A stretch of DNA of 64,000 nt from Blautia sp. OF03-15BH (lineage in GTDB: Bacteria; Bacillota; Clostridia; Lachnospirales; Lachnospiraceae). Shown piece after piece: positions 7,638 through 17,507 of this stretch. The DNA is taken from contig NZ_QSCM01000005.1 of assembly GCF_003463065.1 (NCBI RefSeq), positions 124,001 to 188,000 on the forward strand, given 5' to 3'. Numbering within the stretch: the stretch's first letter is position 1; each line of letters starts with the position of its first letter. Made by a program: the position numbers and the translations under genes. The notes beneath the pieces were generated by a model. It was not told where the DNA came from and made no database searches. It saw nothing but the letters and a program-made list of their open reading frames with translations.

Positions 7638-8775
7638 AATGGAGATTCTTAATCACGCGGAAGACCTGTTCCACGGTATCGGTCATATTCTGACCGGCCT
7701 GCCTTGGATCCATGGCTTCTTCCAGACTGGTCACGGTGCGGAGGATCGGAAAGAAGGCATCGATCCCGGCTTCATTGCAGGCAGAAGCATCTGAAGTGAC
7801 ACAGCCGGAAAAGGCCAGTACCGGTTTCCCATATTGTTTCGCCATTCTGGCAACGCCGATGGGGGCTTTTCCGAAGACTGTCTGCCCGTCCAGGCGACCT
7901 TCACCGGTGATGACAAGATCCGCATCTTTTATGTGATCCGCAAGTCTGGTTTCCCGGAGAACAATCTGGATACCGGATTCTAGACTGCCGTGGAGAAAGG
8001 TCCGGAAGGCAAAACCAAGCCCTCCGGCGGCTCCGGATCCGGGAAAAGCAGGATCTGCTTCCGGATATTTCTGCCCGGCCAGAGCGGCATACCGGAGAAG
8101 CCACTGGTCCATTTCATGGATCATGGTTTCGTCAGCTCCTTTCTGGGGACCGAAAACGGCACTGCAGCCCTTTTGACCGCAGAGGGGGTTGGTGACATCA
8201 CAGGCAATGAGGAAGGTACAGTCCTTTAATTCCGGAAGTGCATGGCGATCATCAATGAAAGATAGATCTTTGAGGCCGATGGCTCCAGGCGTGACTGGTT
8301 GGCCATTCTTGTCGAAAAGAGAGAAACCAAGGGCCTGAAGCATGCCAGATCCTCCGTCGTTGGTGGCACTTCCACCGATTCCGATGATGAAATGGCGACA
8401 GCCTTTCCCTATGGCATCTCGTATCATTTCACCGACACCGTATGTGGTGGTAAAAAGTGGATTCCTTTTTCTTTCTGGGACCAGAGTGATTCCAGCAGCA
8501 GCAGACATTTCGAGGATGGCGGTATGCGTTTTTTCAATCAGGCCATAGCGACAGAAGACCGGCTTTCCAAGAGGGCCAGTAACGGAAATTTCCACGGATC
8601 TTCCATTACATGCAGTGATCAGGGCCTCTACGGTTCCTTCACCTCCATCTGCCAGAGGGCGGACGATGCATTCAGCCTCCGGGAATACCCGATGGATTCC
8701 TGCGGCTGCACTGTCTCCGGCTTCCAGGGAGGTCAGGCTTCCCTTAAAAGAATCAATGGCGATTACGGTTTTCAT
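7636..8775 (-). CDS. garK: Glycerate kinase (GarK/GlxK family)
   Basis: 379 residues, the usual length for the family. It phosphorylates D-glycerate, feeding glycolysis. The start MKTVIAIDSFKGSLTS, then LADGGEGTVEAL, GIGGSATNDGGSGML and ADLVITGEGRLDGQT are all family signatures. ATG at 8775 follows AAGGAAGG. It is monocistronic, ending in its own terminator, with an 11-bp hairpin in its leader (8813-8837). Its neighbours are sulfatase and transport genes with no obvious link; glycerate can come from sugar-acid breakdown, but no such genes are visible here. Confidence 0.93.
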   Translation of the reverse strand: MKTVIAIDSFKGSLTSLEAGDSAAAGIHRVFPEAECIVRPLADGGEGTVEALITACNGRSVEISVTGPLGKPVFCRYGLIEKTHTAILEMSAAAGITLVPERKRNPLFTTTYGVGEMIRDAIGKGCRHFIIGIGGSATNDGGSGMLQALGFSLFDKNGQPVTPGAIGLKDLSFIDDRHALPELKDCTFLIACDVTNPLCGQKGCSAVFGPQKGADETMIHEMDQWLLRYAALAGQKYPEADPAFPGSGAAGGLGFAFRTFLHGSLESGIQIVLRETRLADHIKDADLVITGEGRLDGQTVFGKAPIGVARMAKQYGKPVLAFSGCVTSDASACNEAGIDAFFPILRTVTSLEEAMDPRQAGQNMTDTVEQVFRVIKNLH

Positions 8776-8812
8776 GTGTTGTCCTTCCTTTCTTATAACT
8801 GTTCAGAGCCAC

Positions 8813-8837
8813 CTCCAAAATGCGATGCATTTCGGAG
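8813..8837 (-). promoter_or_regulatory. Hairpin in the 5' leader of the glycerate kinase gene
   Basis: CTCCAAAATGC (8813-8823), 3-nt loop, GCATTTCGGAG (8827-8837): an 11-bp stem with a single G-T type pair. It is close to the transcription start and upstream of the ribosome site; it could stabilise the mRNA or be a protein site. Confidence 0.5.
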
Positions 8838-8850
8838 TTTGTCTTATTGT

Positions 8851-8880
8851 ATCATAGTACAAAAGCTCATTCATTTACAA
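8851..8880 (-). promoter_or_regulatory. Likely SigA promoter of the glycerate kinase gene
   Basis: On the minus strand, TTGTAA (8880-8875), 18-bp spacer, TATGAT (8856-8851). No other convincing promoter is visible between the kinase and the divergent sensor gene. Confidence 0.5.
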
Positions 8881-8985
8881 AAACAGAGATTTGTGATATA
8901 TTGCTTATAAAACGAATAAAAAAAGATAAAAATTGTGAAAAATATATAATTCAAAAAGGATATGGATTCAGAAAAGGGAAGAGCT

Positions 8986-10698
8986 ATGAAAAAGAAAAAA
9001 AGATGTTTTTCTATTCGCATAAAAATTTTGATTGCATCTTTGATAATCGCTTTGAGTACCACGCTGGTATCTTTGGCGATTTCTTATTATACGGAAGTTG
9101 ATACGATTAAAAGTACAATGAAAACATATACGAAAGAGTATATTTCTTTTGCTGGGGACAATTTTCATGAAATGATGCTGGAAGGAAGAAGAATTCTTCT
9201 ATCGGTAGCAGTAAAGACGGATATTGTAGCAACTGGAATTTCAAAAACAGCGTCGGAGGCATCGATTGAAGGATATCAGAAAAAGAAGCGAATAAAAAGT
9301 TTTTTGTCCGGATTGATCAGTCAGAAAAATTATATTGATAATATTCTGGTAGTAACGGAAAACGGGCAAATTTACCAGGCAAGCTCAGAATTGATCGTAC
9401 AGAAAGATATGGAAGAGGCGGTTGTCAAAGAAGCTTTGGAGGCAACAAGGGTAGGACTTTTTTATGACCGGGAACTAGAGGAAGTATGGATGGGATGTCC
9501 TATGTACTCAAGAGGAACTCAAGTTGCGTCCGTACTTGTCAAACTGAACTATAAAAAAATAACAGAAGTTTGGGGAGTGGAACCCCTTTCCGGAGTGGAA
9601 ATTTATCTTTATGGAACAGACGGACGTATTTTTTTCAGCAACGCCTTGGATGAAGAGGCAGGAACAGAATTGTATCAAAAGGTAACAGCCGATGGGCATG
9701 ATTCTGGAGATTTACTGATAAATGGGGAAAAACAGTATTTTATCTGTGATCTCGCAGAAGGCGAGGAGATGACAGCAGTAGGAGTGGTGCCATATGATGT
9801 TTTTACCAAAAGTACACGAGAACTGGGAACAAAATTTCTGGCGATTGGATTGGTAGCCGCGATAGGTTCCTTGACAGCATCGGTTTATCTTTCCGGAAAA
9901 ATCTGTGACAATCTGAATCACCTGACGCAAAGCATGAAAATGGTACGAAGTGGGAATTTACAAGTTCGTGCAAATATAAAAACAGAAGATGAAATTGGTG
10001 TACTTTCGGATACTTTTAATGAGATGATGGAAAGAATTTCTGAATTACTGGAAGAGATAAAAGAAAAGGAAAAGTTAAAAAGGGAAGCTGAGCGGGATGT
10101 ACTGGAAACACAGATAGAACCTCATTTTTTGTATAATACGATAGACAGTATGCAATATGTAGCGCATATGCGTGGAGAAACAGAAATCGAAGAAGTATCT
10201 CTTGCATTATCAGAACTTTTACGCAGTGTGCTGTCAAATCATGATGAATGTATCACCTTGTGGGAAGAAAGAGAATATATTGAAAATTATCTTACAATTG
10301 AACGTTTTAAATATCGTGAGCTGTTTTCTTTGGTGTGGGATGTAGATGAGTCTCTGTGGGGAATCAAATTACCAAAACTTTTATTGCAACCTCTGGTTGA
10401 AAATGCACTGTTGCATGGAATATCAGAAAAAGAGTCAGATGGTCTGATTCAGATTAAGGTTTATCGTCAGGAAATGAATTTGACCATTAAAGTGATTGAT
10501 AATGGAAAGGGTATGGAACAGGAAGAGATTGACCGGTTACTGCAAAATATTCAGAGAACAGACAAATCAGGCTTTCGAAGGGTAGGGCTTGCGAATGTCT
10601 TTCAGAGAATCAAGCTGATTTATGGAGAAAATTATGGAGGAACTATTTACAGCTGCAAAAATCAATTTACCTGCGTAGAGCTTCGCTTGCCAGGATAA
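8986..10698 (+). CDS. Sensor histidine kinase, YesM/LytS (HPK7) type
   Basis: 570 residues. Membrane sensor with TM1 at about 11-33, an extracellular Cache-like sensing region at about 35-283, TM2 at about 284-306, HAMP at about 305-358, then a His_kinase box QIEPHFLYNTIDS with H380. The HATPase part carries ENALLHG and DNGKGM. Start set at 8986: GGGAAG is correctly spaced, while the ATG at 8962 has its purine run too close. The stop is 15 bp before the response regulator, so they form one operon. This pair type usually controls an adjacent sugar importer, here 12359-15876. Strongly AT-rich compared with the genes before 8.8 kb. Confidence 0.92.
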   Translation: MKKKKRCFSIRIKILIASLIIALSTTLVSLAISYYTEVDTIKSTMKTYTKEYISFAGDNFHEMMLEGRRILLSVAVKTDIVATGISKTASEASIEGYQKKKRIKSFLSGLISQKNYIDNILVVTENGQIYQASSELIVQKDMEEAVVKEALEATRVGLFYDRELEEVWMGCPMYSRGTQVASVLVKLNYKKITEVWGVEPLSGVEIYLYGTDGRIFFSNALDEEAGTELYQKVTADGHDSGDLLINGEKQYFICDLAEGEEMTAVGVVPYDVFTKSTRELGTKFLAIGLVAAIGSLTASVYLSGKICDNLNHLTQSMKMVRSGNLQVRANIKTEDEIGVLSDTFNEMMERISELLEEIKEKEKLKREAERDVLETQIEPHFLYNTIDSMQYVAHMRGETEIEEVSLALSELLRSVLSNHDECITLWEEREYIENYLTIERFKYRELFSLVWDVDESLWGIKLPKLLLQPLVENALLHGISEKESDGLIQIKVYRQEMNLTIKVIDNGKGMEQEEIDRLLQNIQRTDKSGFRRVGLANVFQRIKLIYGENYGGTIYSCKNQFTCVELRLPG

Positions 10699-10713
10699 GG
10701 AGAAGATGAGAGA

Positions 10714-12201
10714 ATGAAAATTTCAGTTTTGGCGGTAGATGATGAAAAGGTATTTCTGGATTTTATCAGTCAGATGGAGCTTTGGAAAAAAGAGACGTTT
10801 CAATTTGCGGGAACAGCCAGAAGCGCAGAAGAGGCTTTAAGATATCTTTCCAGGGAAAAAGTGGATGTAGTTCTATTGGATGTTTCTATGCCGGGAATGG
10901 ATGGAGTGGAGTTATCCGCGATTATTTCTCAGACTTATTCAGAAATAGAAATGATAGCTCTGAGTGGATACGATAATTATGATTATGTGAGAAAAATCCT
11001 GAAAAATGGTGCACATGATTATATTTTGAAATCAAGGTTTTCTGAAGAACTGCTGGAAGAACTGCTGGAACAGATTTTGGAGAGGAAAAAGAATCGTTCC
11101 ACATGGGATACGAAAAAAGGTTTGCGGGATAGGGTAAAAAAATGGCTTCTGGAAAATCGTGAAAATCCTTTTACACAGGATAACTCCAGGAAAGCGGCGG
11201 TTATAGGGAGGATTTATTTTTCAGACAAAGATACGGAGAAAGAAAGGGAGGTTCTCAGAGAAGGCATTGCTAGGCTGTTTGAAGAAGAGGCGGAGGCAAA
11301 GCAGGATATTCTCGCCTTTTTTGCAGATGAAGTGCAATTTGTTTTGATCTATCGTTTTTATGAGGAACATTCAGAAAACAGTATTTTGAGTAAACTTGAA
11401 AAAAACAGGCTCAGTGCAGAAAAAAATATTGAAAGAATTTTTGGCGTACGGGCAGAAAGTGAAAAATGTCCTCTGTTTTTCTCTGATGCAGCGTTGCGTT
11501 CCTTTTTGCTTCACAAATTAAAAAGCACGAATGAAAAAACAACAGTCCAGAAAGACCGTCTTACGATGACACTGGAACAGCAAAATATGCTTTTGTCAGC
11601 GGTAAAACGACTGAACTATGAAAAAGCAGAACAAATGGTAAGAACAATTTATGCGCAAATTCCTATGGAAAAAGAAGCTATGTGCATGATGATAACGCGG
11701 GAACTTTTGGAACTTCTGGACAGAATTTGCCTGGAGTATGAAATAAAACTGGATTTTATTCCGAAGGATTTTCGACTGTTTTCTTATACACAGAGAAAAA
11801 GCAGAGAGACTCTTTCCGATAACATTTCCGGTTTATATTTTAATGTTTTACGGGAAATAAAGGAGAAAGAACAAAAAAAGGGCCAGTTTTCAGAAATGGT
11901 ATCCTGCGCGATTCTTTATATGAAAGAGCATTGTTCAGAAACGATAACGTTAAGCCAGACTGCAGAAAGACTAAATGTAAACAGCTCTTACTTAAGCCGG
12001 GTATTTCACGGAGAGACCGGAATGACGTTCATTGAATACCTAAACAGAATTCGGGTAGAAAAGGCAAAAGAACTGTTAAAAGATGGAAAAACGCTGAAAG
12101 AAACTGTTGGTGCGTGTGGCTTTCAAAGTTATAATTACTTTTTGAAAATTTTCAAGGAATATACAGGACAAACGCCAAAAGAGTACCTGTTGCATGAATA
12201 A
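10714..12201 (+). CDS. Response regulator, YesN type (receiver plus AraC-type DNA-binding domain)
   Basis: 495 residues. The receiver domain (about 1-125) has the acidic pair VDDE near the start, phospho-acceptor D56 in VVLLDVSMPGMDG and the conserved Lys in HDYILKSR. A long middle region without a clear family follows (about 130-390). The C-terminal AraC/XylS double helix-turn-helix (about 395-490) includes SYLSRVFHGETG, CGFQSYNYFLKIFKEYTG and the final TPKEYL. It is the partner of the kinase just upstream and the probable activator of the SBP-permease-sulfatase genes downstream. ATG follows AAGGAGAAG. Confidence 0.93.
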   Translation: MKISVLAVDDEKVFLDFISQMELWKKETFQFAGTARSAEEALRYLSREKVDVVLLDVSMPGMDGVELSAIISQTYSEIEMIALSGYDNYDYVRKILKNGAHDYILKSRFSEELLEELLEQILERKKNRSTWDTKKGLRDRVKKWLLENRENPFTQDNSRKAAVIGRIYFSDKDTEKEREVLREGIARLFEEEAEAKQDILAFFADEVQFVLIYRFYEEHSENSILSKLEKNRLSAEKNIERIFGVRAESEKCPLFFSDAALRSFLLHKLKSTNEKTTVQKDRLTMTLEQQNMLLSAVKRLNYEKAEQMVRTIYAQIPMEKEAMCMMITRELLELLDRICLEYEIKLDFIPKDFRLFSYTQRKSRETLSDNISGLYFNVLREIKEKEQKKGQFSEMVSCAILYMKEHCSETITLSQTAERLNVNSSYLSRVFHGETGMTFIEYLNRIRVEKAKELLKDGKTLKETVGACGFQSYNYFLKIFKEYTGQTPKEYLLHE

Positions 12202-12204
12202 GAA

Positions 12205-12236
12205 GGGTCTTCTGTAAAAAGAAGATCTTTTTTTAT
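12205..12236 (+). terminator. Intrinsic terminator after the two-component operon
   Basis: GGTCTTCT pairs with AGAAGATC around a short A-rich loop, followed by a run of seven T. It separates the regulator genes from the transporter they probably control. Confidence 0.75.
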
Positions 12237-12281
12237 TCGAAAGTAAAAATTGAAGATAATCAAGTAAAATATATAGATATA

Positions 12282-12300
12282 TTTCTGAAAGTATCAGAAA
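12282..12300. promoter_or_regulatory. Inverted repeat upstream of the first solute-binding protein gene
   Basis: TTTCTGA-N5-TCAGAAA in the AT-rich region between the terminator at 12236 and the SBP start. A site for the response regulator is possible but unproven. Confidence 0.35.
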
Positions 12301-12358
12301 AAATAGATGATAAAATAGGCTTATCAAAAAACAAAGTAACAAAGCAAGGAGGAACGGT

Positions 12359-13936
12359 ATGAAAAAGAGTATTTCAAAGAAAAAGGAAAGAAAAGCATGG
12401 ACAACAGTTTTATGTACAGCAATTTCTGTTGCAATGTTATCAGGGAGCCTTCCAGTAAGAGCGGACGGAAATGAAATAAATAAAGAGGGCTTTCCGATTT
12501 CAGATGAAACCATTACGATGACTGTTTATGGACAGAGAGATCAGAACCAGGCAGAATGGAAGGATATGTTCTTTCTTCAGAAATACGAGGAAATGACAAA
12601 TATTCATCTTGATTATCAGGAAGTTCCAGCCGATGGATTTTCTGAGAATAAACAGTTGCTTTTTGCCTCCAATGAGCTGCCGGATATTTTTTTAAGAGCT
12701 TCGTTGAATGCAAACGAAGTCTCCATGTATGGAGTGGGAAGCGGACAGCTGATGATTCTGGATGATCTGATTGCAGAGTATGCACCGAATCTGACAAAGA
12801 TTTTTGAAGAAAATCCTTCTATGAAACAGGCTTGCATGTCTGCAGATGGCCATATTTATACAATTCCTTTTATTGATATGAGTGCAACAGGAAAAATGGA
12901 TTTTAAACAGTGGATCAATACCAAGTGGCTGGAGAATCTAAATCTGGAAATCCCCACCACATTAGACGAGTTCAAAGAAGTTTTAATCGCTTTTCGTGAT
13001 CAGGATCCCAATGGAAATGGTGAAAATGATGAAATTCCAATGGGAATCCGGGAGCCAAGTTCTGTATATGCTTTGGGCGGCTCCTTTGGTTTGCAGCATC
13101 AGATGAGAGATACTTATAACATTGATGATGGAAAAATTCACAACTGGCTGTGCGATGACGAATTTAAGAACTATCTGATCTGGTTAAATGATCTGTATAG
13201 TGAAAAACTGTTGTGGCAGGATTACTATAAAAATGACAGACCTGTGTGGAGAGCAAACCTGTCAGGTGAGTTATTTGGAGCTATGTATATGCCCTATTCG
13301 GATGTATTTCTGAACTGTGAAGAAGATTATTCCGGATATGAGCCTTTAATCGGACCGACAGGTGAAAAATTCTGGGCAGATGGAAAGAGCGGAGTGGAAA
13401 CAGGAACCTTTGCATTAAGCAATACATGTTCGAATCCGGAAGCAGCTATTCGCTGGGTGGATTACTTCTTTAGTGAAGAAGGAGGTCTGTTCTTTGCTTT
13501 TGGAGAAGAGGGGACTCATTATACCTTTAATGAAGAAGGAATTCCCGTATTTAACGATGAGATTTTAAATGCAGAAGAAGGCTTTATGACAGCACTTGGA
13601 AAAATCAATATGGTGCCTGGAGGCGGTTTTCCCTGTCTGAGAACGGATGAGACCAGTGGTGTAGTAGCGAGTGAGAGAACTCAAGAGGCATCTAAGATTC
13701 TGGAGCCGTATCTGCCAAACGTATATTATGATAAACCGGCAGTCAGCACAGAAAATATGGATCGTGTAGTAGCAATCGAACAGGATCTGAATACTTACAG
13801 GGATGAAGCAGTTACAAAGTTTATCATTGGCGAATGGGATTTTGATATGTGGGATGAATACTGTGCAACTCTGGAGCAGATTGGCATTCGTGACCTGGAA
13901 GAAATTTATCAGGAAGCCTTGGATGCAATAAAATGA
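12359..13936 (+). CDS. Extracellular sugar-binding protein of an LplB/YtcP-type ABC importer (system A)
   Basis: 525 residues. A Sec signal peptide (lysine-rich start, hydrophobic core, likely cut after LPVRA) is not followed by a lipobox Cys; the Cys in TVLCTA is in the wrong context. A type 1 SBP fold of the large (over 500 residues) LplA-like class follows. A DPNGNGENDEIP segment, typical of this class, is near residue 220. It should capture an oligosaccharide outside the cell and hand it to the permeases at 14062 and 14980. AAGGAGG precedes the ATG. It is upstream of a sulfatase gene, so a sulfated glycan ligand is likely (inference). Confidence 0.88.
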   Translation: MKKSISKKKERKAWTTVLCTAISVAMLSGSLPVRADGNEINKEGFPISDETITMTVYGQRDQNQAEWKDMFFLQKYEEMTNIHLDYQEVPADGFSENKQLLFASNELPDIFLRASLNANEVSMYGVGSGQLMILDDLIAEYAPNLTKIFEENPSMKQACMSADGHIYTIPFIDMSATGKMDFKQWINTKWLENLNLEIPTTLDEFKEVLIAFRDQDPNGNGENDEIPMGIREPSSVYALGGSFGLQHQMRDTYNIDDGKIHNWLCDDEFKNYLIWLNDLYSEKLLWQDYYKNDRPVWRANLSGELFGAMYMPYSDVFLNCEEDYSGYEPLIGPTGEKFWADGKSGVETGTFALSNTCSNPEAAIRWVDYFFSEEGGLFFAFGEEGTHYTFNEEGIPVFNDEILNAEEGFMTALGKINMVPGGGFPCLRTDETSGVVASERTQEASKILEPYLPNVYYDKPAVSTENMDRVVAIEQDLNTYRDEAVTKFIIGEWDFDMWDEYCATLEQIGIRDLEEIYQEALDAIK

Positions 13937-13987
13937 TGTAACTGTTCAAAGAAAATCAGAAGGTTCGTTTTGCAACCTGAATAATGG

Positions 13988-14015
13988 TTGGGAGCAGGAG
14001 TTTTCTTGCTCCCAA
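13988..14015 (+). promoter_or_regulatory. Intra-operon hairpin between SBP and permease genes
   Basis: TTGGGAGCA and TGCTCCCAA form a 9-bp stem without a following T-run. Position and shape fit an mRNA-stabilising or partial-terminator hairpin that lets the SBP be made in excess over the permeases. Confidence 0.55.
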
Positions 14016-14061
14016 TCGTATCAAATAATCGGCATAGAAAAAAGAATACCGGGAGGACAGG

Positions 14062-14967
14062 ATGAAAAAGAAATATAAAAAAATACGAAAATATGCAGGC
14101 CTTTATATCATGCTGGCGATTCCGTTTCTCTGGTATATTATTTTTAAATATATACCTATGTACGGTCTTCAAATAGCATTCAAGCGTTTTAACCCTACAC
14201 TTGGAATTACAAAAAGCCCATGGGTCGGTCTGACTTATTTTAAACAGTTTTTCGATTCTTACTATTTTGGAAATATCCTGTGGAATACGGTCTCCTTAAG
14301 CTTGTTTACCATGCTGGTTGGTTTTCCAATGCCGATCATTCTTGCACTGCTGATTAATGAAATAAAGAATACGAAATTCCAGAAAGTTGTACAGAATATT
14401 ACTTATATGCCAAACTTTTTGTCTGTAGTTGTTATTGTGAGCATGTTAACCCTGTTTTCAAACAGAGATTATGGTTTGTTTAACAAAATTGGAGCTTTGT
14501 TTGGTGCTGCACCTGTGGATTTCATGGCGAAACCGGCATGGTTTCAGCCACTGTATGTGTTTTCTAACGTTTGGCAGTATATGGGCTTTAATGCTATTAT
14601 TTATATTGCAGCATTGGCCAGTGTAGATCAGGAACTCTATGAAGCGGCATCAATTGACGGAGCATCACGGATGCAGAAAATTATACATATTTCACTGCCA
14701 TGTATTATGGGAACCATCATTATTATGTTTATTATGAGAATTGGAAGCCTGATGTCGGTGGGGTTTGAAAAAGTGTATTTGATGCAGAATAGCGTGACCC
14801 TTTCTGCGAGTGAGGTGATTTCCACCTTTATTTATAAAAATGGTATTCAAAAAGGACAATTTTCATATAGTACAGCAGTTGGGCTGTTTAACTCAGTAAT
14901 CAATTTTACCTTACTGATGTTGGCAAATTTTGTGAGTAAAAAAGCAACAAAAACAAGTTTGTGGTGA
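14062..14967 (+). CDS. ABC importer permease, LplB type (system A)
   Basis: 301 residues with six predicted membrane spans. The N-terminal YIPMYGLQIAFKRFNP region is typical of LplB-like subunits. The EAA loop reads EAASIDGASRMQKIIHISLP (about residues 193-212), the contact site for the ATPase. The C-terminus SLW is common to this class. The gene precedes its YtcP-type partner by 12 bp. No ATPase gene is in the operon. Confidence 0.93.
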   Translation: MKKKYKKIRKYAGLYIMLAIPFLWYIIFKYIPMYGLQIAFKRFNPTLGITKSPWVGLTYFKQFFDSYYFGNILWNTVSLSLFTMLVGFPMPIILALLINEIKNTKFQKVVQNITYMPNFLSVVVIVSMLTLFSNRDYGLFNKIGALFGAAPVDFMAKPAWFQPLYVFSNVWQYMGFNAIIYIAALASVDQELYEAASIDGASRMQKIIHISLPCIMGTIIIMFIMRIGSLMSVGFEKVYLMQNSVTLSASEVISTFIYKNGIQKGQFSYSTAVGLFNSVINFTLLMLANFVSKKATKTSLW

Positions 14968-14979
14968 GGGAGGAAGAAC

Positions 14980-15876
14980 ATGAAAGGGAAACACACGAAG
15001 AGAGCATTTAGTGGAGACCGAATGTTTGATATGGGGGTAACTGTCCTTGCAGCCTGTGTTGTAGGAATCGTGTTGGTTCCACTGCTGTTTGTTCTTGCGG
15101 CATCATTTTCAGACCCCGATTTGGTAGTTCGGGGAAAAGTCTTACTGTTCCCGAAAGGATTTACACTGAAAGCTTATCAGATGGTTTTTGAAAACAAGGA
15201 TATCTGGAAAGGATTTCGTAATACCTGTTTTTATACGGTGGCAGGAACAGCTATCAGTGTTGCATTGACAGTCCTTGCGGCGTATCCGTTGTCCAAAAAA
15301 GATCTCCCAGGGCGAAATATATTGATGATGTTGATTTTATTTACCATGTATTTTTCCGGAGGAATGATTCCCACTTACCTGCTGGTAAAAGACCTTGGAA
15401 TGTATGATACGGTTTGGGCATTATTGATTCCGGCAGCAATTTCCACTTATAATCTGATTGTTGCGAAAACTTTTTTTGAAAACAGTATTCCTACAGAAGT
15501 TTATGAGTCAGCGAGACTGGATGGATGTAATAATCTGGCAATGCTGCCCAAAATTGTACTTCCACTTTCCAAAGCAATTTTGGCAGTTCTGGTTTTATAC
15601 TATGCGGTTGGGATCTGGAATGCATATTTTGACGCATTAATTTATCTGAGAAATTCGGATTTGCATCCTCTTCAGATTATATTGCGTAATATATTGCTTT
15701 TGGGTCAGACAGAACAGATGGGAACCAATGATGTTGGCATGGCAGAAAAAATAAAAATGGCAGAAGCCATAAAATATTCTGCGATTGTGATATCAAGTAT
15801 TCCTATGTTGATTTTATATCCGTTTGTACAGAAATATTTTGTGAAAGGCGTCATGATTGGTGCGATAAAAGGGTAA
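14980..15876 (+). CDS. ABC importer permease, YtcP type (system A)
   Basis: 298 residues, six spans. The start RAFSGDRMFDMG, the FSDPDLVV motif, the EAA loop ESARLDGCNNLAMLPKIVLP and the end KYFVKGVMIGAIKG are all standard for the second (CUT1 family, UgpE/YtcP-like) permease. It pairs with 14062-14967. The sulfatase ATG is only 4 bp after the stop, linking transport to desulfation. Confidence 0.93.
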   Translation: MKGKHTKRAFSGDRMFDMGVTVLAACVVGIVLVPLLFVLAASFSDPDLVVRGKVLLFPKGFTLKAYQMVFENKDIWKGFRNTCFYTVAGTAISVALTVLAAYPLSKKDLPGRNILMMLILFTMYFSGGMIPTYLLVKDLGMYDTVWALLIPAAISTYNLIVAKTFFENSIPTEVYESARLDGCNNLAMLPKIVLPLSKAILAVLVLYYAVGIWNAYFDALIYLRNSDLHPLQIILRNILLLGQTEQMGTNDVGMAEKIKMAEAIKYSAIVISSIPMLILYPFVQKYFVKGVMIGAIKG

Positions 15877-15880
15877 AATT

Positions 15881-17404
15881 ATGAGAGAAAAACCAAATAT
15901 TATAATTGTTATGTCAGATCAGCAGCGTGCAGATCTGCGAAAAAGTTGTGGATACTGTTTGGATACCATGCCTTTTCTGGATGCCTGGGCAAAAGGCGGA
16001 TGTGATTTTGCAAGAGGCTATACGCCTAATCCAACTTGTATGCCTGCCAGAGTAAGCATGTTTACCGGGCGTTATACGCAGTGCCATAAGGTACGAACAA
16101 ATCACAATGCGGCGGATGCCTATTATACAGAAGATCTTCTGGATATTTTAAAAAGAGCAGGATATGAAACGGCATTATGTGGAAAAAATCATTCTCACCG
16201 GGAACCGGAGGACTTCGATTTTCATGAAACCTGCGGACATTTGGGGTATGAAGGTGAAAAAAATAATACGCCGGAAGAGATTGCTTTTGCAGATTATTTG
16301 CGAAGTACAAAACACATGGAGATGCATGAGCCTTCGCCGGGCGGGGTAGAAGTTCAGCATCCATATAGAAATGTTTCAGATGCATTACGCTTCATCGACC
16401 AGCGAGATCAGAAAAAGCCTTTTTTTGCCTGGGTTTCATTCGCAGAACCACACAATCCATATCAGGTTCCGGAACCATATTTTGATATGTTTCCGCCAGA
16501 AATACTGCCTAAAATGAAAGGAACGGTTGATGATTTACCGGAAAAGGGTGAAAGATTTGTATGGCTCCGAAAAGTGTGGGAGGAAATTTTAGGCCCAGAT
16601 ATCGAAAATAGAATTTTACGAGCTCGTTCAAATTATCTTGGGATGCTGCGGCTGATTGATGATCAGTTTAAAAGATTAGTAGAAGGAGTCAGAGAAAGAG
16701 GACTGGAAGAAGATACAATCGTTTTATACTTGTCAGACCATGGAGATTTTGCAGGGGAATATGGATTGATACGGAAGGGCCCAGATTTGCCGGATGTATT
16801 GTGTCACATTCCATTTATCTGGCGTGGACCTGGAATTAAAATGCAGGACAAAAAATTGCAAAGTTATGGAAATATCGTAGATATTCTGCCGACAATCTGT
16901 GATTTCCTTGGAGAGGAAATACCTTTTGGCTGTCAGGGAAAGAGTTTAAAACCGATATTGACGGGAGAAAAGCTTACAAAGGAAGAATTTGACACAACTT
17001 ACGCAGAAAGTGGCTTTGGGGGTCTTTACTGGAATGAAAAGGACGATCTGGATCTTATTCGGGAAGGGGCTACCTATAAAATGGAAACATTTGACTGTCT
17101 GAATACATGGACCCAGTGCGGACAGGTAAGATCTTTCTGGAAAGATGGATGGCATATTCAGATGGATATGAACGGAAAAGGGTATTTATATCATGTAGAT
17201 GAAGATCCGGAAGAAATTCATAACTGCTGGAAGGAAGAAAAATATCGTACGGTAAAAGAAGAAATGCTTTGTGGACTGGCAGAAGCCATGATGCGCGCGG
17301 CAGATCCTTTACCGGCTCCACATGCACGTTATCGAACCAAGATCCATCCAAAAGGTTATTGGAATCAACCATATATCAGTCCGGATCCAGGTGTCCGCAG
17401 TTGA
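15881..17404 (+). CDS. Cys-type sulfatase (S1 family), co-transcribed with importer A
   Basis: 507 residues, no signal peptide. NIIIVMSDQQRAD carries the first metal ligands. The formylglycine motif is C53-M-P-A-R in NPTCMPARVSMFTGRY, GKNHSHR supplies active-site residues, and YLSDHGDFAGEYGL the metal-binding D-H. It belongs to a different subfamily from the sulfatase at 6003 (SDQQRAD versus ADDMGYGD), so probably a different sulfate position. It must be matured by the anSME at 4733-5854. Ribosome site AAAAGGG lies in the end of the permease gene. Cytoplasmic action on imported sulfated sugar is the natural reading. Confidence 0.92.
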   Translation: MREKPNIIIVMSDQQRADLRKSCGYCLDTMPFLDAWAKGGCDFARGYTPNPTCMPARVSMFTGRYTQCHKVRTNHNAADAYYTEDLLDILKRAGYETALCGKNHSHREPEDFDFHETCGHLGYEGEKNNTPEEIAFADYLRSTKHMEMHEPSPGGVEVQHPYRNVSDALRFIDQRDQKKPFFAWVSFAEPHNPYQVPEPYFDMFPPEILPKMKGTVDDLPEKGERFVWLRKVWEEILGPDIENRILRARSNYLGMLRLIDDQFKRLVEGVRERGLEEDTIVLYLSDHGDFAGEYGLIRKGPDLPDVLCHIPFIWRGPGIKMQDKKLQSYGNIVDILPTICDFLGEEIPFGCQGKSLKPILTGEKLTKEEFDTTYAESGFGGLYWNEKDDLDLIREGATYKMETFDCLNTWTQCGQVRSFWKDGWHIQMDMNGKGYLYHVDEDPEEIHNCWKEEKYRTVKEEMLCGLAEAMMRAADPLPAPHARYRTKIHPKGYWNQPYISPDPGVRS

Positions 17405-17507
17405 TAAGAGAGAAACTTTCACATTTTGTTTCTTATATGGCTGAAAATTGAATATTCATAAAAATGGAAGATATATATGTAAAGAAGGATCCGCAGGAGT
17501 GCACAGC

